This document shows positions 32,101-40,092 of a stretch of 62,406 bases of DNA, one piece after another (the first letter of the stretch is position 1; every line of letters begins with the position of its first letter). Source of the DNA: Bradyrhizobium sp. 1 (GTDB lineage Bacteria; Pseudomonadota; Alphaproteobacteria; Rhizobiales; Xanthobacteraceae); contig NZ_JADPJH010000035.1 of the NCBI RefSeq assembly GCF_023073315.1, forward strand, positions 22,034-84,439, given 5' to 3'. The position numbers were made by a program, and so were the translations under genes. Below the pieces are notes generated by a model that ran no database searches, was not told the origin of the DNA, and was given only the letters and a program-made list of their open reading frames with translations.

Positions 32101-34820
32101 ACCTCGGACGAGGTCATCTTGAGCTGGGCGTTGACGTCGGAGGAGACCGTCATCAGCGACTGCTGCGCGGTGCGCGCACCGGTCTGGATCGTCTCGCTGG
32201 TGTTGACCACGAGGTTGGTGAGCGAACGCTCGGCGTCCTCGACATGCGAGCGGATCGCGGTCGAGATCATTTCGGCGCGGGACATCATGTCCTCGCTCGC
32301 CTGGCGGCCGCTGCTTTCGATGCGGCCGGCGACGGCCTCGACACGCGAGCCGAGCAGGTCCTCGAACTGCGCCACGCGCACGTCGATGTCGCTGGCGACC
32401 GAGCCGACCTTGGTCTCGATGGCCTGGTGGATGTCCTGGAAGCGTGCTGTGACCGTGTCGGTCAGATGCGTGCTGCGGCCGTCGATGATCTCGGTGACGC
32501 CGGTGATGCGGCGGTCGATCGCCTCGATCGCCTGCGCGGTGCCGTCGGTGAGCGTCGAGGTCAGCAGCGTCAGGCGGGTGTCGATCGACTGCACGGCCTG
32601 CCCGGCGCCGTTGGTCAGCGCCGTCGTCAGATAGGTGAGGCGGCTGTCGACCGACTCGAGTGCTTGCGACGCGCCGCTGTTGAATGTCGTCGTCAGATGC
32701 GTCAGGCGGCTATCGATCGTCTGGATCGTCTGCGATGCGCCGTCGGTCAGCGTTGTGGTGAGGTTGGTCAGACGGGAGTCGATGGCCTCGAGGGCCTCGG
32801 ACGCGCCGCCAGTCAGCGTCGTTGTGAGGTGCGTCAGCCGCGTATCGACGGATTGGATCGCCTGGGCGGCGCCGTCGGTCAGTGTCGTGGCGAGCGTGTT
32901 GAGGCGCGCGTCGATCGTTTCGGTCACGGACTTGGCGCGGACGTCGAACGACTGCTCGAGTGCGCCGACGCGGCCGACAAGCTGCTCGTCGAAGGTCTTG
33001 ATGTGGCCTTCGATCGTGCCGTCGAGGCTGGAGATCTTGCCGTTCAGCGAGGCGTCGAGATTGGTGACGCGTTCGCCGATCACGGTCTCGAACTGCACCA
33101 GGCGCTGGTCGAGCACAGCGGTGATCTCGCCGCCGTTGGAGGTGAAGCGGGTGTCGAAATTGTCGACATAGGTCTTCAGCGATTCATGGATGTCATGGGT
33201 GCGCTGGCCCATGCGCTCGACGATCTCGCCGCCGAACGTCTTCACGGTGCGGTCGAATTCGGAGATGTGGCGGGTGATCAGCGCGCCCAGCGTGCCGGAG
33301 TCGCGGGCGAACTTCTCGACCAGCTCGGTGCCCTGGTTCTTCACCAGTTCGTCGAACGCGCTCATCTGGAGTGAGAGCGAGTCGTGCGCGGTCTCGGTCT
33401 GGCTGACGACCTTGGCGACGAGCGTGTTGACCGTGGCGTCGAGCGCCTCGCTCGCCTTGTCGCCGGAGGTCATGATGTGGCCGGCGAGGCGGTTGCCGGC
33501 GTCGTCGATCTTGGCGGAGAGGTCGTTGGAGCGCAGCTCGAGCTCGAGCAGCAGCGAGTCCGACGAATTCTTCAGGCTATCGTGCACCTGCTCTGTGCGG
33601 TCGGAGATGCCGTCGACGATCGCCGAGGAGCGTTGCTCGAACTCGCCGGTGATGCGGTCGATGCGCTCGTTCAGCATCTCGTGGACGCGATCGGCGAGGT
33701 CGACGAACTCGTCGTGGACGTGGCCGGTCTTGAAGTTGAGGCTGGTGGTCAGCCGCTCGCTGGCGTCGAGCACCGCGCGCGTGGTCTCGTTGCTGGCTTC
33801 CTCGAGGCGGTCGAGCAGGTCGCCGCCGCGCTCGCCGAGCGCCAGGATCATGTTGTCGCCGGCATTGCTCAGCGCGCCCGTGATGTGGGCGCCGCGCTCT
33901 TCGAGAGCGCCGGTGATGGACTTGGCGACCTCGTCGACGCGCGAGGCGATCGCGTCCGAGATCAGCGCGATGTCATGGCGCAAATCGATCTGCACGCCCG
34001 AGATGGCGCTGCGGACCTGCTCGGCCTGGCCGACCAGGTTGTCGCGCTGATGCGCGATGTCCTGGAGCAGGGCGCGGATGCGCACTTCGTTGTCGGAATA
34101 GGCGCGCTCAAGAGCTGCGACCTCGTTGGCGACCAGCGTCTCGAGCTCGCCGGCGCGCGCAATGGCGCGCTCGATGCCGTCGCCCATTGCCGCGACCTCG
34201 CGGCGGATGGCCTGGCCGACGGTGACCATGGAATCGGAGGCCGAGCCTTCCGGCTCGGAGAAGCGGATCGCGACCTGCGCCATCGCCTGCGCGACCGCAC
34301 TCATTTGCTGGCCGCGCCAGACCAAGCTCGCCAGGAAGAAGAACAGCATGATCGGTGCGAAGAACATCGTGACGAGGCCGGCAATGGCCAGCACGCCGCC
34401 ACTCTGGCCCATCGCCGCCTGGATCGAGGGCAGGAAGCCGACCGTCAGCGCGGCGCAGGCCGCGAGCCAGACGACGGTGAAGATGATCGCGCCGGTATAG
34501 ATGTTGCGGGTCGGGCGTCCCGTCTGCAACGTTTGCAGCAGCTGGCCGATGGTCGCGCGGTCGTCGTTGGCGGCGCGGCGCGAGGAACGCGGCTCCTCGA
34601 TCGGGTCGAACACGGCACGTTCGTTGGCGGCAGCACGCGGCTCGAAGCTCGGCTCGTCGAACATCGGGGGAGCGGGCGGCGGCATGGAAGATGCCGTTTC
34701 GTTGCGCATGGACGCGCTGCGGCTGGTATCGGCCGCCGTGTCGCTGATGTTCAGGGCTTCCTGGATCGCAGAAAGCGCAACTTCCGTGGGGTCCTTGGCC
34801 TTTTTCGGAGTGTTTGCCAT
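29112..34820 (-). CDS. giant membrane-anchored coiled-coil protein, probable growth-pole-ring protein (GPR/RgsE homologue)
   Basis: 1902 residues. The cytosolic N-terminal ~105 residues are polar and Pro-rich; two membrane helices follow (about 107-130 and 141-168). Then comes about 1500 residues of helical, apolipoprotein-like sequence. It includes six 22-residue repeats (637-768, pattern DxRLTxLTTTLTDGAxQAI) and nine 44-residue repeats (about 883-1278, pattern AREAQSTLxxAS). A Pro-rich linker and a compact C-terminal domain (about 1815-1902, EMWDRYQRGENKAFTKRLYT) finish it. This architecture matches Agrobacterium GPR and Sinorhizobium RgsE, which organise unipolar growth at the new pole. 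Assignment is by architecture and memory of those proteins. Divergent from an Hpt gene, with CtrA-type boxes between. Confidence 0.88.
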   Translation of the reverse strand: MANTPKKAKDPTEVALSAIQEALNISDTAADTSRSASMRNETASSMPPPAPPMFDEPSFEPRAAANERAVFDPIEEPRSSRRAANDDRATIGQLLQTLQTGRPTRNIYTGAIIFTVVWLAACAALTVGFLPSIQAAMGQSGGVLAIAGLVTMFFAPIMLFFFLASLVWRGQQMSAVAQAMAQVAIRFSEPEGSASDSMVTVGQAIRREVAAMGDGIERAIARAGELETLVANEVAALERAYSDNEVRIRALLQDIAHQRDNLVGQAEQVRSAISGVQIDLRHDIALISDAIASRVDEVAKSITGALEERGAHITGALSNAGDNMILALGERGGDLLDRLEEASNETTRAVLDASERLTTSLNFKTGHVHDEFVDLADRVHEMLNERIDRITGEFEQRSSAIVDGISDRTEQVHDSLKNSSDSLLLELELRSNDLSAKIDDAGNRLAGHIMTSGDKASEALDATVNTLVAKVVSQTETAHDSLSLQMSAFDELVKNQGTELVEKFARDSGTLGALITRHISEFDRTVKTFGGEIVERMGQRTHDIHESLKTYVDNFDTRFTSNGGEITAVLDQRLVQFETVIGERVTNLDASLNGKISSLDGTIEGHIKTFDEQLVGRVGALEQSFDVRAKSVTETIDARLNTLATTLTDGAAQAIQSVDTRLTHLTTTLTGGASEALEAIDSRLTNLTTTLTDGASQTIQTIDSRLTHLTTTFNSGASQALESVDSRLTYLTTALTNGAGQAVQSIDTRLTLLTSTLTDGTAQAIEAIDRRITGVTEIIDGRSTHLTDTVTARFQDIHQAIETKVGSVASDIDVRVAQFEDLLGSRVEAVAGRIESSGRQASEDMMSRAEMISTAIRSHVEDAERSLTNLVVNTSETIQTGARTAQQSLMTVSSDVNAQLKMTSSEVERALTAVGTGAANSILTSAREAQSTLVAASGDASNQIKGLAADVERTLSATGSATAASILAGAREVQTTLVTASSDAANHVKTLTADVQRSLSLAGTSTAEAITAGARDAQSALIAASSETANQIKALSSDVQRSLSMAGTSTAETIMTGAREAQSTLVNASSDAASQVKSLAAEVHRSLSQVGQSTAEAITTSARDAQSTLLSVSAEQTGQVRSLAAEMQRALATAGGATIEALTSGVREAQGTLISASTDAASQIKSLTTDIERTLTSVGADTASTILNSAREAQTSLTSTSADAASQIRTISTEIERVLSTATTNATNDIQTSALNAQNALINASNEASSRVKSSSADVERSVLAASSSFGQAMTGKTDEIVTYVQQQADRLTNMIDAKRGALVDAIGSKTSQLTLDIDRVTSDALKSIETRGHAFSQTMMGNGSEVARTINAASEMATGAVGKSLKDLEQASRSAIDQSRQVSIAAVTEMQETSKILRTDTVALFERLREGNILLQEVLTGAHDNLNSLERALVTRVADFVSAMNDVTSRNGAATQNLEDQLNVFNTKTTRALQDLGELSTQFDAHGKALVEAAQVVEQSNKNTTASLAERKLALESLVTTIDLRTTDLDQRLSRFTGLLDESLAAAEERARDIARVVAETAGAGSAAITRQFEAVRAASEEEHRQTVESMHDIYRQTTDEADAMFKQSTEKFTNLVSSMKQMAFEMHNELEATRNELRRGVLEMPQEAAESTAQMRKVIVDQIEALAELNRIVAQHGRGLDVSTTGRASVQRQQEEPMMATVGARSSETRVRDTGSASTLPPPDLGMPAPARRTEAPPVAPSSNDQGRDGWLSDLLNRTDANQGAPTGREAPRGRAAPSPQPQAPQASSNPLESLTLDIGRLMDRNLAAEMWDRYQRGENKAFTKRLYTPAGQKAFDEVARKYRADRNFKGTVDRYVAEFERLLDEVARDGRGPQELRSHLTSETGLVYTLLAHSAGRLG
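30990..32174 (-). repeat. nine tandem 132-bp (44-residue) coding repeats
   Basis: The motif A-R-(E/D)-A-Q recurs at exactly 44-residue steps, from Arg883 (codon at 32172-32174) to the equivalent residue 1235 (codon at 31116-31118). 44 residues is four hendecads, which fits a right-handed or apolipoprotein-like helix. Confidence 0.85.
32517..32912 (-). repeat. six tandem 66-bp (22-residue) coding repeats
   Basis: Units starting D-(A/T/S)-R-L-(T/N) follow one another every 22 residues from residue 637 to 768. The unit length equals the classical apolipoprotein A 22-mer. Units differ at silent and coding positions, so the array is old rather than a recent slippage product. Confidence 0.88.
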
Positions 34821-34998
34821 GTTCAGTCCGAGCCCTCGTTACTGGTACGCGTCCCCCCGCGAGCCCCGCGCGCTACGCAAGCTCACAGACCGGATCATGC
34901 CGCTTACGCGGATTTCCGAGCCGTCCCCACCCGGACGGCTTGTCCGCCAATTTCCAAAACATCCTATTGGCAGAGCGTCGCGAATGAAATGCCTGCGA

Positions 34999-35147
34999 TT
35001 AAGACAATCTTAATCATCGTTAACAGGATCGCGCCGTAACGCCTTAGCAATAAATGCAATTCTCCACCGGACTCGCCGGATTGCGGCAACTTTTCGTCAA
35101 TAAACCGGCAGAATTAGGTAAAACGGCCCGAACATTTCGTTAACCAT
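34999..35147. promoter_or_regulatory. CtrA-type boxes in the shared control region of the giant coiled-coil and Hpt genes
   Basis: The 396-bp gap 34821-35216 separates two divergent genes. It contains a perfect TTAA-N7-TTAA (34999-35013), the consensus of the cell-cycle regulator CtrA, and a TTAACCAT half-site at 35140-35147. GTTAAC at 35019-35024 is a further partial match. One GANTC methylation site (GACTC, 35070-35074) is present, and a GCCGTCC/GGACGGC hairpin lies at 34920-34939. The boxes are seen directly; binding is inference. Confidence 0.65.
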
Positions 35148-35216
35148 TTCCATGCTTGGGTGGGGGAACCTGACCGCCGTACCGGCGGACCATCGTGCGA
35201 TGCCGGGGCCTGCGCC

Positions 35217-35591
35217 ATGACACCTGAACTGCAACGGATGGACTGGATGCCCTCGCCCCCGCTTGCACCGATCGACAGCCCGCTCGATTTCGACCATCTC
35301 TCCCGGATGACGCTCGGCGATGCCGAGCTGGAACAGGAAGTGCTCGCGATGTTCGCCGAGCAGGCGGTCCGCCTGATCTCGGCCATGGCGGCTCTGCCGA
35401 CTGATGCCGGCGCGCTCGCCCACAAGCTCAAGGGCTCGGCGCGCGGGATCGGCGCCTTTGCGGTCGCGGACGCCGCCGCAAGCCTGGAGACTGCGATCCG
35501 GATCGGCCACAACCAGCCCCACGCCTTCGCCGCGCTGAAAGAGGCGGTGGCCGAGGTCCGCGCCGCCATCGAGGCGGTCCTGAAGCACTAG
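35217..35591 (+). CDS. Hpt (histidine phosphotransfer) domain protein
   Basis: A 124-residue cytosolic four-helix phosphotransfer protein. The phospho-acceptor is His69 in AHKLKGSARGIGA, the typical Hpt motif. It has no receiver or kinase domain, so it would relay phosphate between separate partners. ATG at 35217 is used. It is divergent from the giant coiled-coil gene and shares its CtrA-box region, which suggests a cell-cycle or polarity link; no partner kinase is in the window. Confidence 0.88.
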   Translation: MTPELQRMDWMPSPPLAPIDSPLDFDHLSRMTLGDAELEQEVLAMFAEQAVRLISAMAALPTDAGALAHKLKGSARGIGAFAVADAAASLETAIRIGHNQPHAFAALKEAVAEVRAAIEAVLKH

Positions 35592-35704
35592 GCCGCCGAT
35601 CCCGTAATATGCGGGCGGCCTACGCACTAGCGCGGGCCTGATCGACCCGTTATAGGACAGCCCAGACCCTCCTTTTTCCCAAGATCGCGGCAGCACGAGC
35701 ACAC

Positions 35705-36025
35705 ATGGCCAAAATTCACTTTGTCGATCACAAGGGCGAAACCCGCACCGTGGACGTCGAGAACGGCGCGACCGTGATGGAAGCCGCCATCCGTAACAGC
35801 ATTCCCGGCATCGAAGCCGAATGCGGCGGCGCCTGTGCCTGCGCGACCTGCCACGTCTATGTCGACGAAGCCTGGCGCGAGAAGGTCGGCAGCCCCACGC
35901 CGATGGAAGAAGACATGCTCGACTTCGGCTTCGACGTGCGCCCGAACTCGCGCCTGTCCTGCCAGATCAAGGTCTCCGACGAGCTCGACGGGCTGGTGGT
36001 GGCAACGCCGGAACGCCAGGCCTGA
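35705..36025 (+). CDS. 2Fe-2S ferredoxin (adrenodoxin/FdxB type)
   Basis: A 106-residue soluble electron carrier. The cluster ligands follow Cys40-x5-Cys46-x2-Cys49 and Cys86 (ECGGACACATCHVYV and RLSCQIKV), the vertebrate-type pattern. Such ferredoxins serve Fe-S cluster assembly or P450 enzymes. The ferredoxin-NADP reductase gene at 36686 is a natural partner, although a thioesterase gene on the other strand lies between. ATG at 35705 is the first codon of the fold. Confidence 0.93.
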   Translation: MAKIHFVDHKGETRTVDVENGATVMEAAIRNSIPGIEAECGGACACATCHVYVDEAWREKVGSPTPMEEDMLDFGFDVRPNSRLSCQIKVSDELDGLVVATPERQA

Positions 36026-36036
36026 ACGCTTCTCGT

Positions 36037-36528
36037 CTATGCAGCGGGCGGCCCGACCTCGATGCCGCGCTTGTGCCAGGGTCTGAACTTCTCGATTACC
36101 TCTGCGGTCAGCGGCGCCGGCCGCCGCGTCGCCTCATCGAGCAGGACGCCGACGGACGTCGCCGAGGCAATGCACGTCCCGTTTGAAAACACGACCTGCT
36201 CGAAGGTCACTGACGTCCGTCCCAGTTTCACGACGCCAAGGCCGAGCTCGATCGTGTTCGGCCAGTGCAGCTCGGCGCGGAAATGCATGTCGAGACGCAC
36301 CATGATCCAGGCGAGGCCCGGCGGCGTCAGCCCGTATTCGGGAAGCTTCATCAGCGTGACACGGCCGGTCTCGAAATAGGTGGCGTAGACCGCGTTGTTG
36401 ACGTGCTGGTTGGGATCGAGATCCCCGTAGCGGACGTTGTCGCTGAGGCGAAAGGGAAAGTCCTCAAGGCGCGGCGTCGGATCGAGGCGGCTTGGTGCGT
36501 TCACCGATTGATCTCCGTCATATCGCAT
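36037..36528 (-). CDS. acyl-CoA thioesterase (4HBT / YbgC-FadM hotdog fold)
   Basis: A 163-residue single hotdog-domain protein. The catalytic Asp lies in VRYGDLDPNQHVNNAVY, and the ETGR helix follows, as in 4-hydroxybenzoyl-CoA thioesterase relatives. It hydrolyses an acyl-CoA in the cytosol; chain length is unknown. The stop is 11 bases from that of the convergent ferredoxin gene. ATG at 36528 gives about 25 residues before the domain. Confidence 0.88.
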   Translation of the reverse strand: MRYDGDQSVNAPSRLDPTPRLEDFPFRLSDNVRYGDLDPNQHVNNAVYATYFETGRVTLMKLPEYGLTPPGLAWIMVRLDMHFRAELHWPNTIELGLGVVKLGRTSVTFEQVVFSNGTCIASATSVGVLLDEATRRPAPLTAEVIEKFRPWHKRGIEVGPPAA

Positions 36529-36685
36529 CCCGTTACAGCCCAGTTATCCTGACCCGGCAAGTGGGCGCGGCTGCGGGGCGCTCCCGCTTTTATGCCTTCC
36601 CTGATCCATCCCCGTTGGCTAGACAGGCAGGGTCACCTCTGCCCACCGGCGCCGTCCAACCGATAACGATCGATAAAGAGACGAT

Positions 36686-37714
36686 ATGAGCGACGTGATC
36701 AAAACCGATGTACTGATTATTGGCGCCGGCCCTTGCGGCCTGTTCGCCGCCTTCGAGCTTGGCCTTCTCGACATGAAGGCGCATTTCGTCGACATCCTCG
36801 ACAAGGTCGGGGGTCAGTGCGCCGAGCTCTATCCGGAAAAGCCGATCTACGACATTCCCGGCATTCCTCAGGTTTCGGGGCAGGGCCTCACCGAGGCGCT
36901 GATGGAGCAGATCAAGCCGTTCCATCCGACCTTCCATCTCGGCGAGATGATCGAGACGGTGGAGCGGATCGGCGATCCCGCATTTCGCTGCACCACCGAC
37001 ACCGGCAAGGTGTTCGAATGCAAGGTGGTGGTGATCGCGGCCGGCGGCGGCTCGTTCCAGCCCAAGCGCCCGCCGGTGCCGGGCATCGAAGCCTATGAAG
37101 GCAGTTCGGTGCATTACGCCGTGCGCAAGATGGAGACGTTCCGCGACAAGAACGTGCTGATCGTCGGCGGCGGCGATTCCGCGCTCGACTGGACGCTCAA
37201 TCTGCATCCGCTGGCCAAGCGCATCACGCTGCTGCACCGTCGCGACGATTTCCGCGCCGCGCCCCACAGCGTCGAGCAGATGCGCGCGCTGGTGGCTTCC
37301 GGCAAGATGGATCTGCGGCTCGGCCAGGTCACGGCGCTTGCCGGCACTGAGGGCAAGCTCACCGGCGCGACCATCAAGGGCAACGACAACAACGTCACCG
37401 AAATTTCCTGCGACACCATGTTGCCGTTCTTCGGACTGACCATGAAGCTCGGTCCGGTCGCAAACTGGGGCATTGCGCTGGAGAACAATCTGGTGCCGGT
37501 CGAGACGTCAGCGTTCGAGACCAACGTATCCGGCATCTTCGCCATCGGCGACATCAACACCTATCCCGGCAAGATCAAGCTGATCCTGTGCGGCTTCCAC
37601 GAGGGCGCGCTGATGTCGCAAAAAGCCCACCGCTACGTGTATCCGGAGAAGCGGCTCGTGTTCCAGTACACGACCTCGTCCTCCAGCCTGCAAAAGAAAC
37701 TCGGTGTCAACTGA
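36686..37714 (+). CDS. ferredoxin-NADP reductase, thioredoxin-reductase-like type
   Basis: A 342-residue flavoprotein with FAD-binding IIGAGPCGLFAA at the N-terminus, NADP-binding VLIVGGGDSALDW in the middle and the second FAD motif GIFAIGDINTYPGK. The redox-active CxxC of thioredoxin reductases is absent, and the C-terminal extension (FQYTTSSSSLQKKLGV) is typical of TrxR-type FNRs known in Bradyrhizobium, Rhodopseudomonas and Bacillus. It should reduce ferredoxin with NADPH, or the reverse; the ferredoxin at 35705 is the likely partner. Start ATG at 36686. Confidence 0.92.
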   Translation: MSDVIKTDVLIIGAGPCGLFAAFELGLLDMKAHFVDILDKVGGQCAELYPEKPIYDIPGIPQVSGQGLTEALMEQIKPFHPTFHLGEMIETVERIGDPAFRCTTDTGKVFECKVVVIAAGGGSFQPKRPPVPGIEAYEGSSVHYAVRKMETFRDKNVLIVGGGDSALDWTLNLHPLAKRITLLHRRDDFRAAPHSVEQMRALVASGKMDLRLGQVTALAGTEGKLTGATIKGNDNNVTEISCDTMLPFFGLTMKLGPVANWGIALENNLVPVETSAFETNVSGIFAIGDINTYPGKIKLILCGFHEGALMSQKAHRYVYPEKRLVFQYTTSSSSLQKKLGVN

Positions 37715-37822
37715 CGGCACCGGGGACGGGCAGGCGATGCCCCATGTTTCTGGTGCTGGAATCGTTCGCGAAATCGCCGTAGTCTGCGGCCATTGCAGTG
37801 GCGGCTTAGCAAGGTGATCATA

Positions 37823-38440
37823 ATGCGGAAACTCTTTTTCAGCTTTCGGCTGCTCTCGCTCCTCGCGCTCGCGTTGTCGCTTGGCGCGGTGAGGCCGGCT
37901 GCGGCGCAAGCGCCGGCTGCGGTGTCGGGCCAGCCAACCGCCGCGGGCCTCTGGCAGAAGGTCGAAGACGGCAAGACGGTGGGGTGGTTCCTCTTCATCG
38001 ACCATAACGGCATCTTCGAGGGCGTGATTGCAAAGACCTTTCCGCGGCCCGGCGATGACCCGAACGAGATCTGCGCGAAATGCGCCGACGATCGCAAGAA
38101 CGCACCGGTGCTCGGGTTGTCCTTCATCCGCGACATGAAGCGCGACGGTTTGAAGTATGACGGCGGCAACGTCGTCAATCCGCGCGACGGCAACATCTGG
38201 AAGGCCAAGATGACGGTGAGCCCGGATGGCCAGACCCTGACCATGCGCGGCTTCCTCGGCATCTCCCTGTTCGGCAAGGACGAGACCTGGACGCGCCTGC
38301 CCGACGCGAACATCGCCCAGGTCGATCCCGCCATCGTCGCAAAGTATCTTCCAGCACAGGCGCCTGCGGCGACCACAAAACCGGCGCCTGCGGCGAAAAA
38401 GGGTGGCGCGATGATGATGGCGCCGGCGCCGAAGCAGTAG
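37823..38440 (+). CDS. exported DUF2147 family protein
   Basis: A 205-residue protein with a signal peptide (MRKLFFSFRLLSLLALALSLG, cleavage near AAA/Q). The DUF2147 domain runs from AAGLWQKVEDGKTVGWF to FGKDETWTRLP, with the two Cys in EICAKCADD and the GKDGxx-like GLKYDGGNVVNPRDG block. A Pro/Ala/Lys tail ends the protein. The family is exported, and its function is not established. ATG at 37823 starts the signal peptide. Confidence 0.88.
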   Translation: MRKLFFSFRLLSLLALALSLGAVRPAAAQAPAAVSGQPTAAGLWQKVEDGKTVGWFLFIDHNGIFEGVIAKTFPRPGDDPNEICAKCADDRKNAPVLGLSFIRDMKRDGLKYDGGNVVNPRDGNIWKAKMTVSPDGQTLTMRGFLGISLFGKDETWTRLPDANIAQVDPAIVAKYLPAQAPAATTKPAPAAKKGGAMMMAPAPKQ

Positions 38441-38562
38441 GGCTGCTCGCGCGGCCGTTGTGTCTCAACTGGTCATTGACGGTCGCGTAGCCCTCATGAG
38501 CCAAGCGATATGCGGGGCCGCTTGTCCCGGGTGTCGCTGCGCTCACCCGGGCTACGGCACCG

Positions 38563-39738
38563 TCAATACGTCCGCGCCACCTTGCAAGGCGTGTAGAGCA
38601 TGCCGCTGGTGGTGACGACCCGCTCGAGGCATTGCCGGGGATCGGTGATCTCGCCGTCGATCTGGAAATAGTAAGTCTGCGTTCCCAGGCTCAGAACGTA
38701 ATGCCCCGGCGGAAGTTCGAGCTCTGGATCGCTCGCGTGAACCTCGTACATTTCGGGTGTTGCTGGAATCGGTGCCACTCGGAATGGATAGGCGAAGTTG
38801 CGGATGACCCCGGAATCGTCTCCGCCACTCGGCGTCTTGCCTGCGGCGTCGTTCGAATACTCTTTGGCGACCTTCGCCACCACCCGAACCTCGGCGCGCA
38901 TCGGGCCCGCGTTTGCCGCTTCCCGGCGAAACACGATGAACTTGACACGACCGCTGGGCAAATGGGGCCGATCGGGTTTTTTGAATGCCGCTGAAATCGC
39001 GATCCGCATGTCCGGCGCCGCGATGCCGGTTGCGTTCAACTCCGCCAGTGACTGATCGTCGATCAAGGCGTAGATGCCGTAGTCGGTCGGAAGCACGCGC
39101 GTCGGTTTCGCCGGAGGCGCGACGGCGGTGACCATCTCCGGCTTGGCGACCGTGACCGTCGGCTCCGGTTTGGGCGGGGCTTGCGCGATCTCCTGGGCGG
39201 TCTGCTGAGCGAATTCCTGGAACTTGGGCGTAACCAGCCGGCGCAGCGCGGCGATATTGTCTCGCTGCGAGATGACGAGAGCGACGGCGCCGGCCGCAAG
39301 CAGGATGGCCGCCGTACGCTTGATCACCGGCCAGAGCGGACCCGAAGTCGCAGGTGGCTTGCTGCGGGACATCTTGATCTCCGATTGCAGCACCTGAGCG
39401 TCGGCGGGCAGGGGATGGCCGACCGTCTCGTCGATCCTGGACGAGGTGAGCTGCTGTTGCGGCAAGCGCTCCAGCGGCGGTTGCTCGCGCGAGAACTTTT
39501 CGACCTCCTCGATCGCGACTTCGAGCGCCCGCTTCATCTGGTCGATGTTTTTGGTGTCGGCGTAGGTGAACTGCTCCTGGAGCTTGTAGCGGGCAAGGTC
39601 GTAGACCATCTGCCGCCTGGCTTCGGCGTCGTCTTTCACCGTATCGAGCATGCGCGAAATCACGAGCGCGAATTGCACCTGGTTTGCCGGCAGATCGGTG
39701 GCGTCCTGCTGGCCAGGGAGCAACTCTTTTGAACTCAT
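38563..39738 (-). CDS. single-pass membrane protein, unknown function
   Basis: A 391-residue protein. Residues 1-130 are cytosolic and helical (ALVISRMLDTVKDDAEARRQ). One membrane helix (about 137-158, IKRTAAILLAAGAVALVIS) follows. A Pro-rich spacer and a periplasmic domain of about 180 residues come next, with FVVFRREAA-like beta strands and two Cys near the end (RQCLERV and TPCKVAR). No family is recognised. It is divergent from the exported-protein gene at 40093. Confidence 0.75.
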   Translation of the reverse strand: MSSKELLPGQQDATDLPANQVQFALVISRMLDTVKDDAEARRQMVYDLARYKLQEQFTYADTKNIDQMKRALEVAIEEVEKFSREQPPLERLPQQQLTSSRIDETVGHPLPADAQVLQSEIKMSRSKPPATSGPLWPVIKRTAAILLAAGAVALVISQRDNIAALRRLVTPKFQEFAQQTAQEIAQAPPKPEPTVTVAKPEMVTAVAPPAKPTRVLPTDYGIYALIDDQSLAELNATGIAAPDMRIAISAAFKKPDRPHLPSGRVKFIVFRREAANAGPMRAEVRVVAKVAKEYSNDAAGKTPSGGDDSGVIRNFAYPFRVAPIPATPEMYEVHASDPELELPPGHYVLSLGTQTYYFQIDGEITDPRQCLERVVTTSGMLYTPCKVARTY

Positions 39739-40092
39739 AGCGCTGACGGTCCGATGCCTGTCACGCCAACACCCGATTCTCTAGTCGAAACAGCCGGTTA
39801 AACAATGCGATAAGGTTCACGGCAACGTTCGTACACGTCCCGGCGCGCCAAGGAAAGCCTCGAAAATGGCTGCTCCAAATCGCTGGAGGTTCATGCATGC
39901 AGGACGTGCGCGCCGTGGGCAACAGCGCGCGACAGTAGTTCCCCGGAATGCGCGCTGGCGCCGGATTTGCATAGCTGTCGCAAAGCTGCAGGGGGAGCTG
40001 AGTCGCCGTCTCGACGCTTGCCGCCATTCGTGCGGAACGGGACGGCGGTGCCTGTCCCTCGCGGCGCTGACTTCGATCCGCGAGAAAACGAT
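39739..40092. other. 354-bp divergent intergenic region
   Basis: Lies between the starts of the single-pass membrane protein gene (minus) and the small exported protein gene (plus), so it should hold both promoters. I see no terminator, clear promoter, conserved palindrome or coding frame with protein-like composition in it. Confidence 0.5.

Noticed and set aside
30990..32174. Regularly spaced repeats that could be mistaken for a CRISPR array
   Set aside because: The period is 132 bp, the units are diverged at DNA level, and the whole array is an open frame encoding a 44-residue helical repeat.
29133..33374. 1413-codon open frame on the plus strand opposite the giant coiled-coil gene, plus several 180-550-codon frames in the same stretch
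   Set aside because: High-GC codon bias keeps the antisense frame open. The predicted product is His/Arg/Gly-rich with no domain, while the minus strand encodes a coherent protein with exact repeats.
39967..40092. N-terminal extension of the small exported protein starting at 39967
   Set aside because: The extra 42 residues precede a normal signal peptide and are Arg/Cys-rich without any pattern; ATG at 40093 is the better start.
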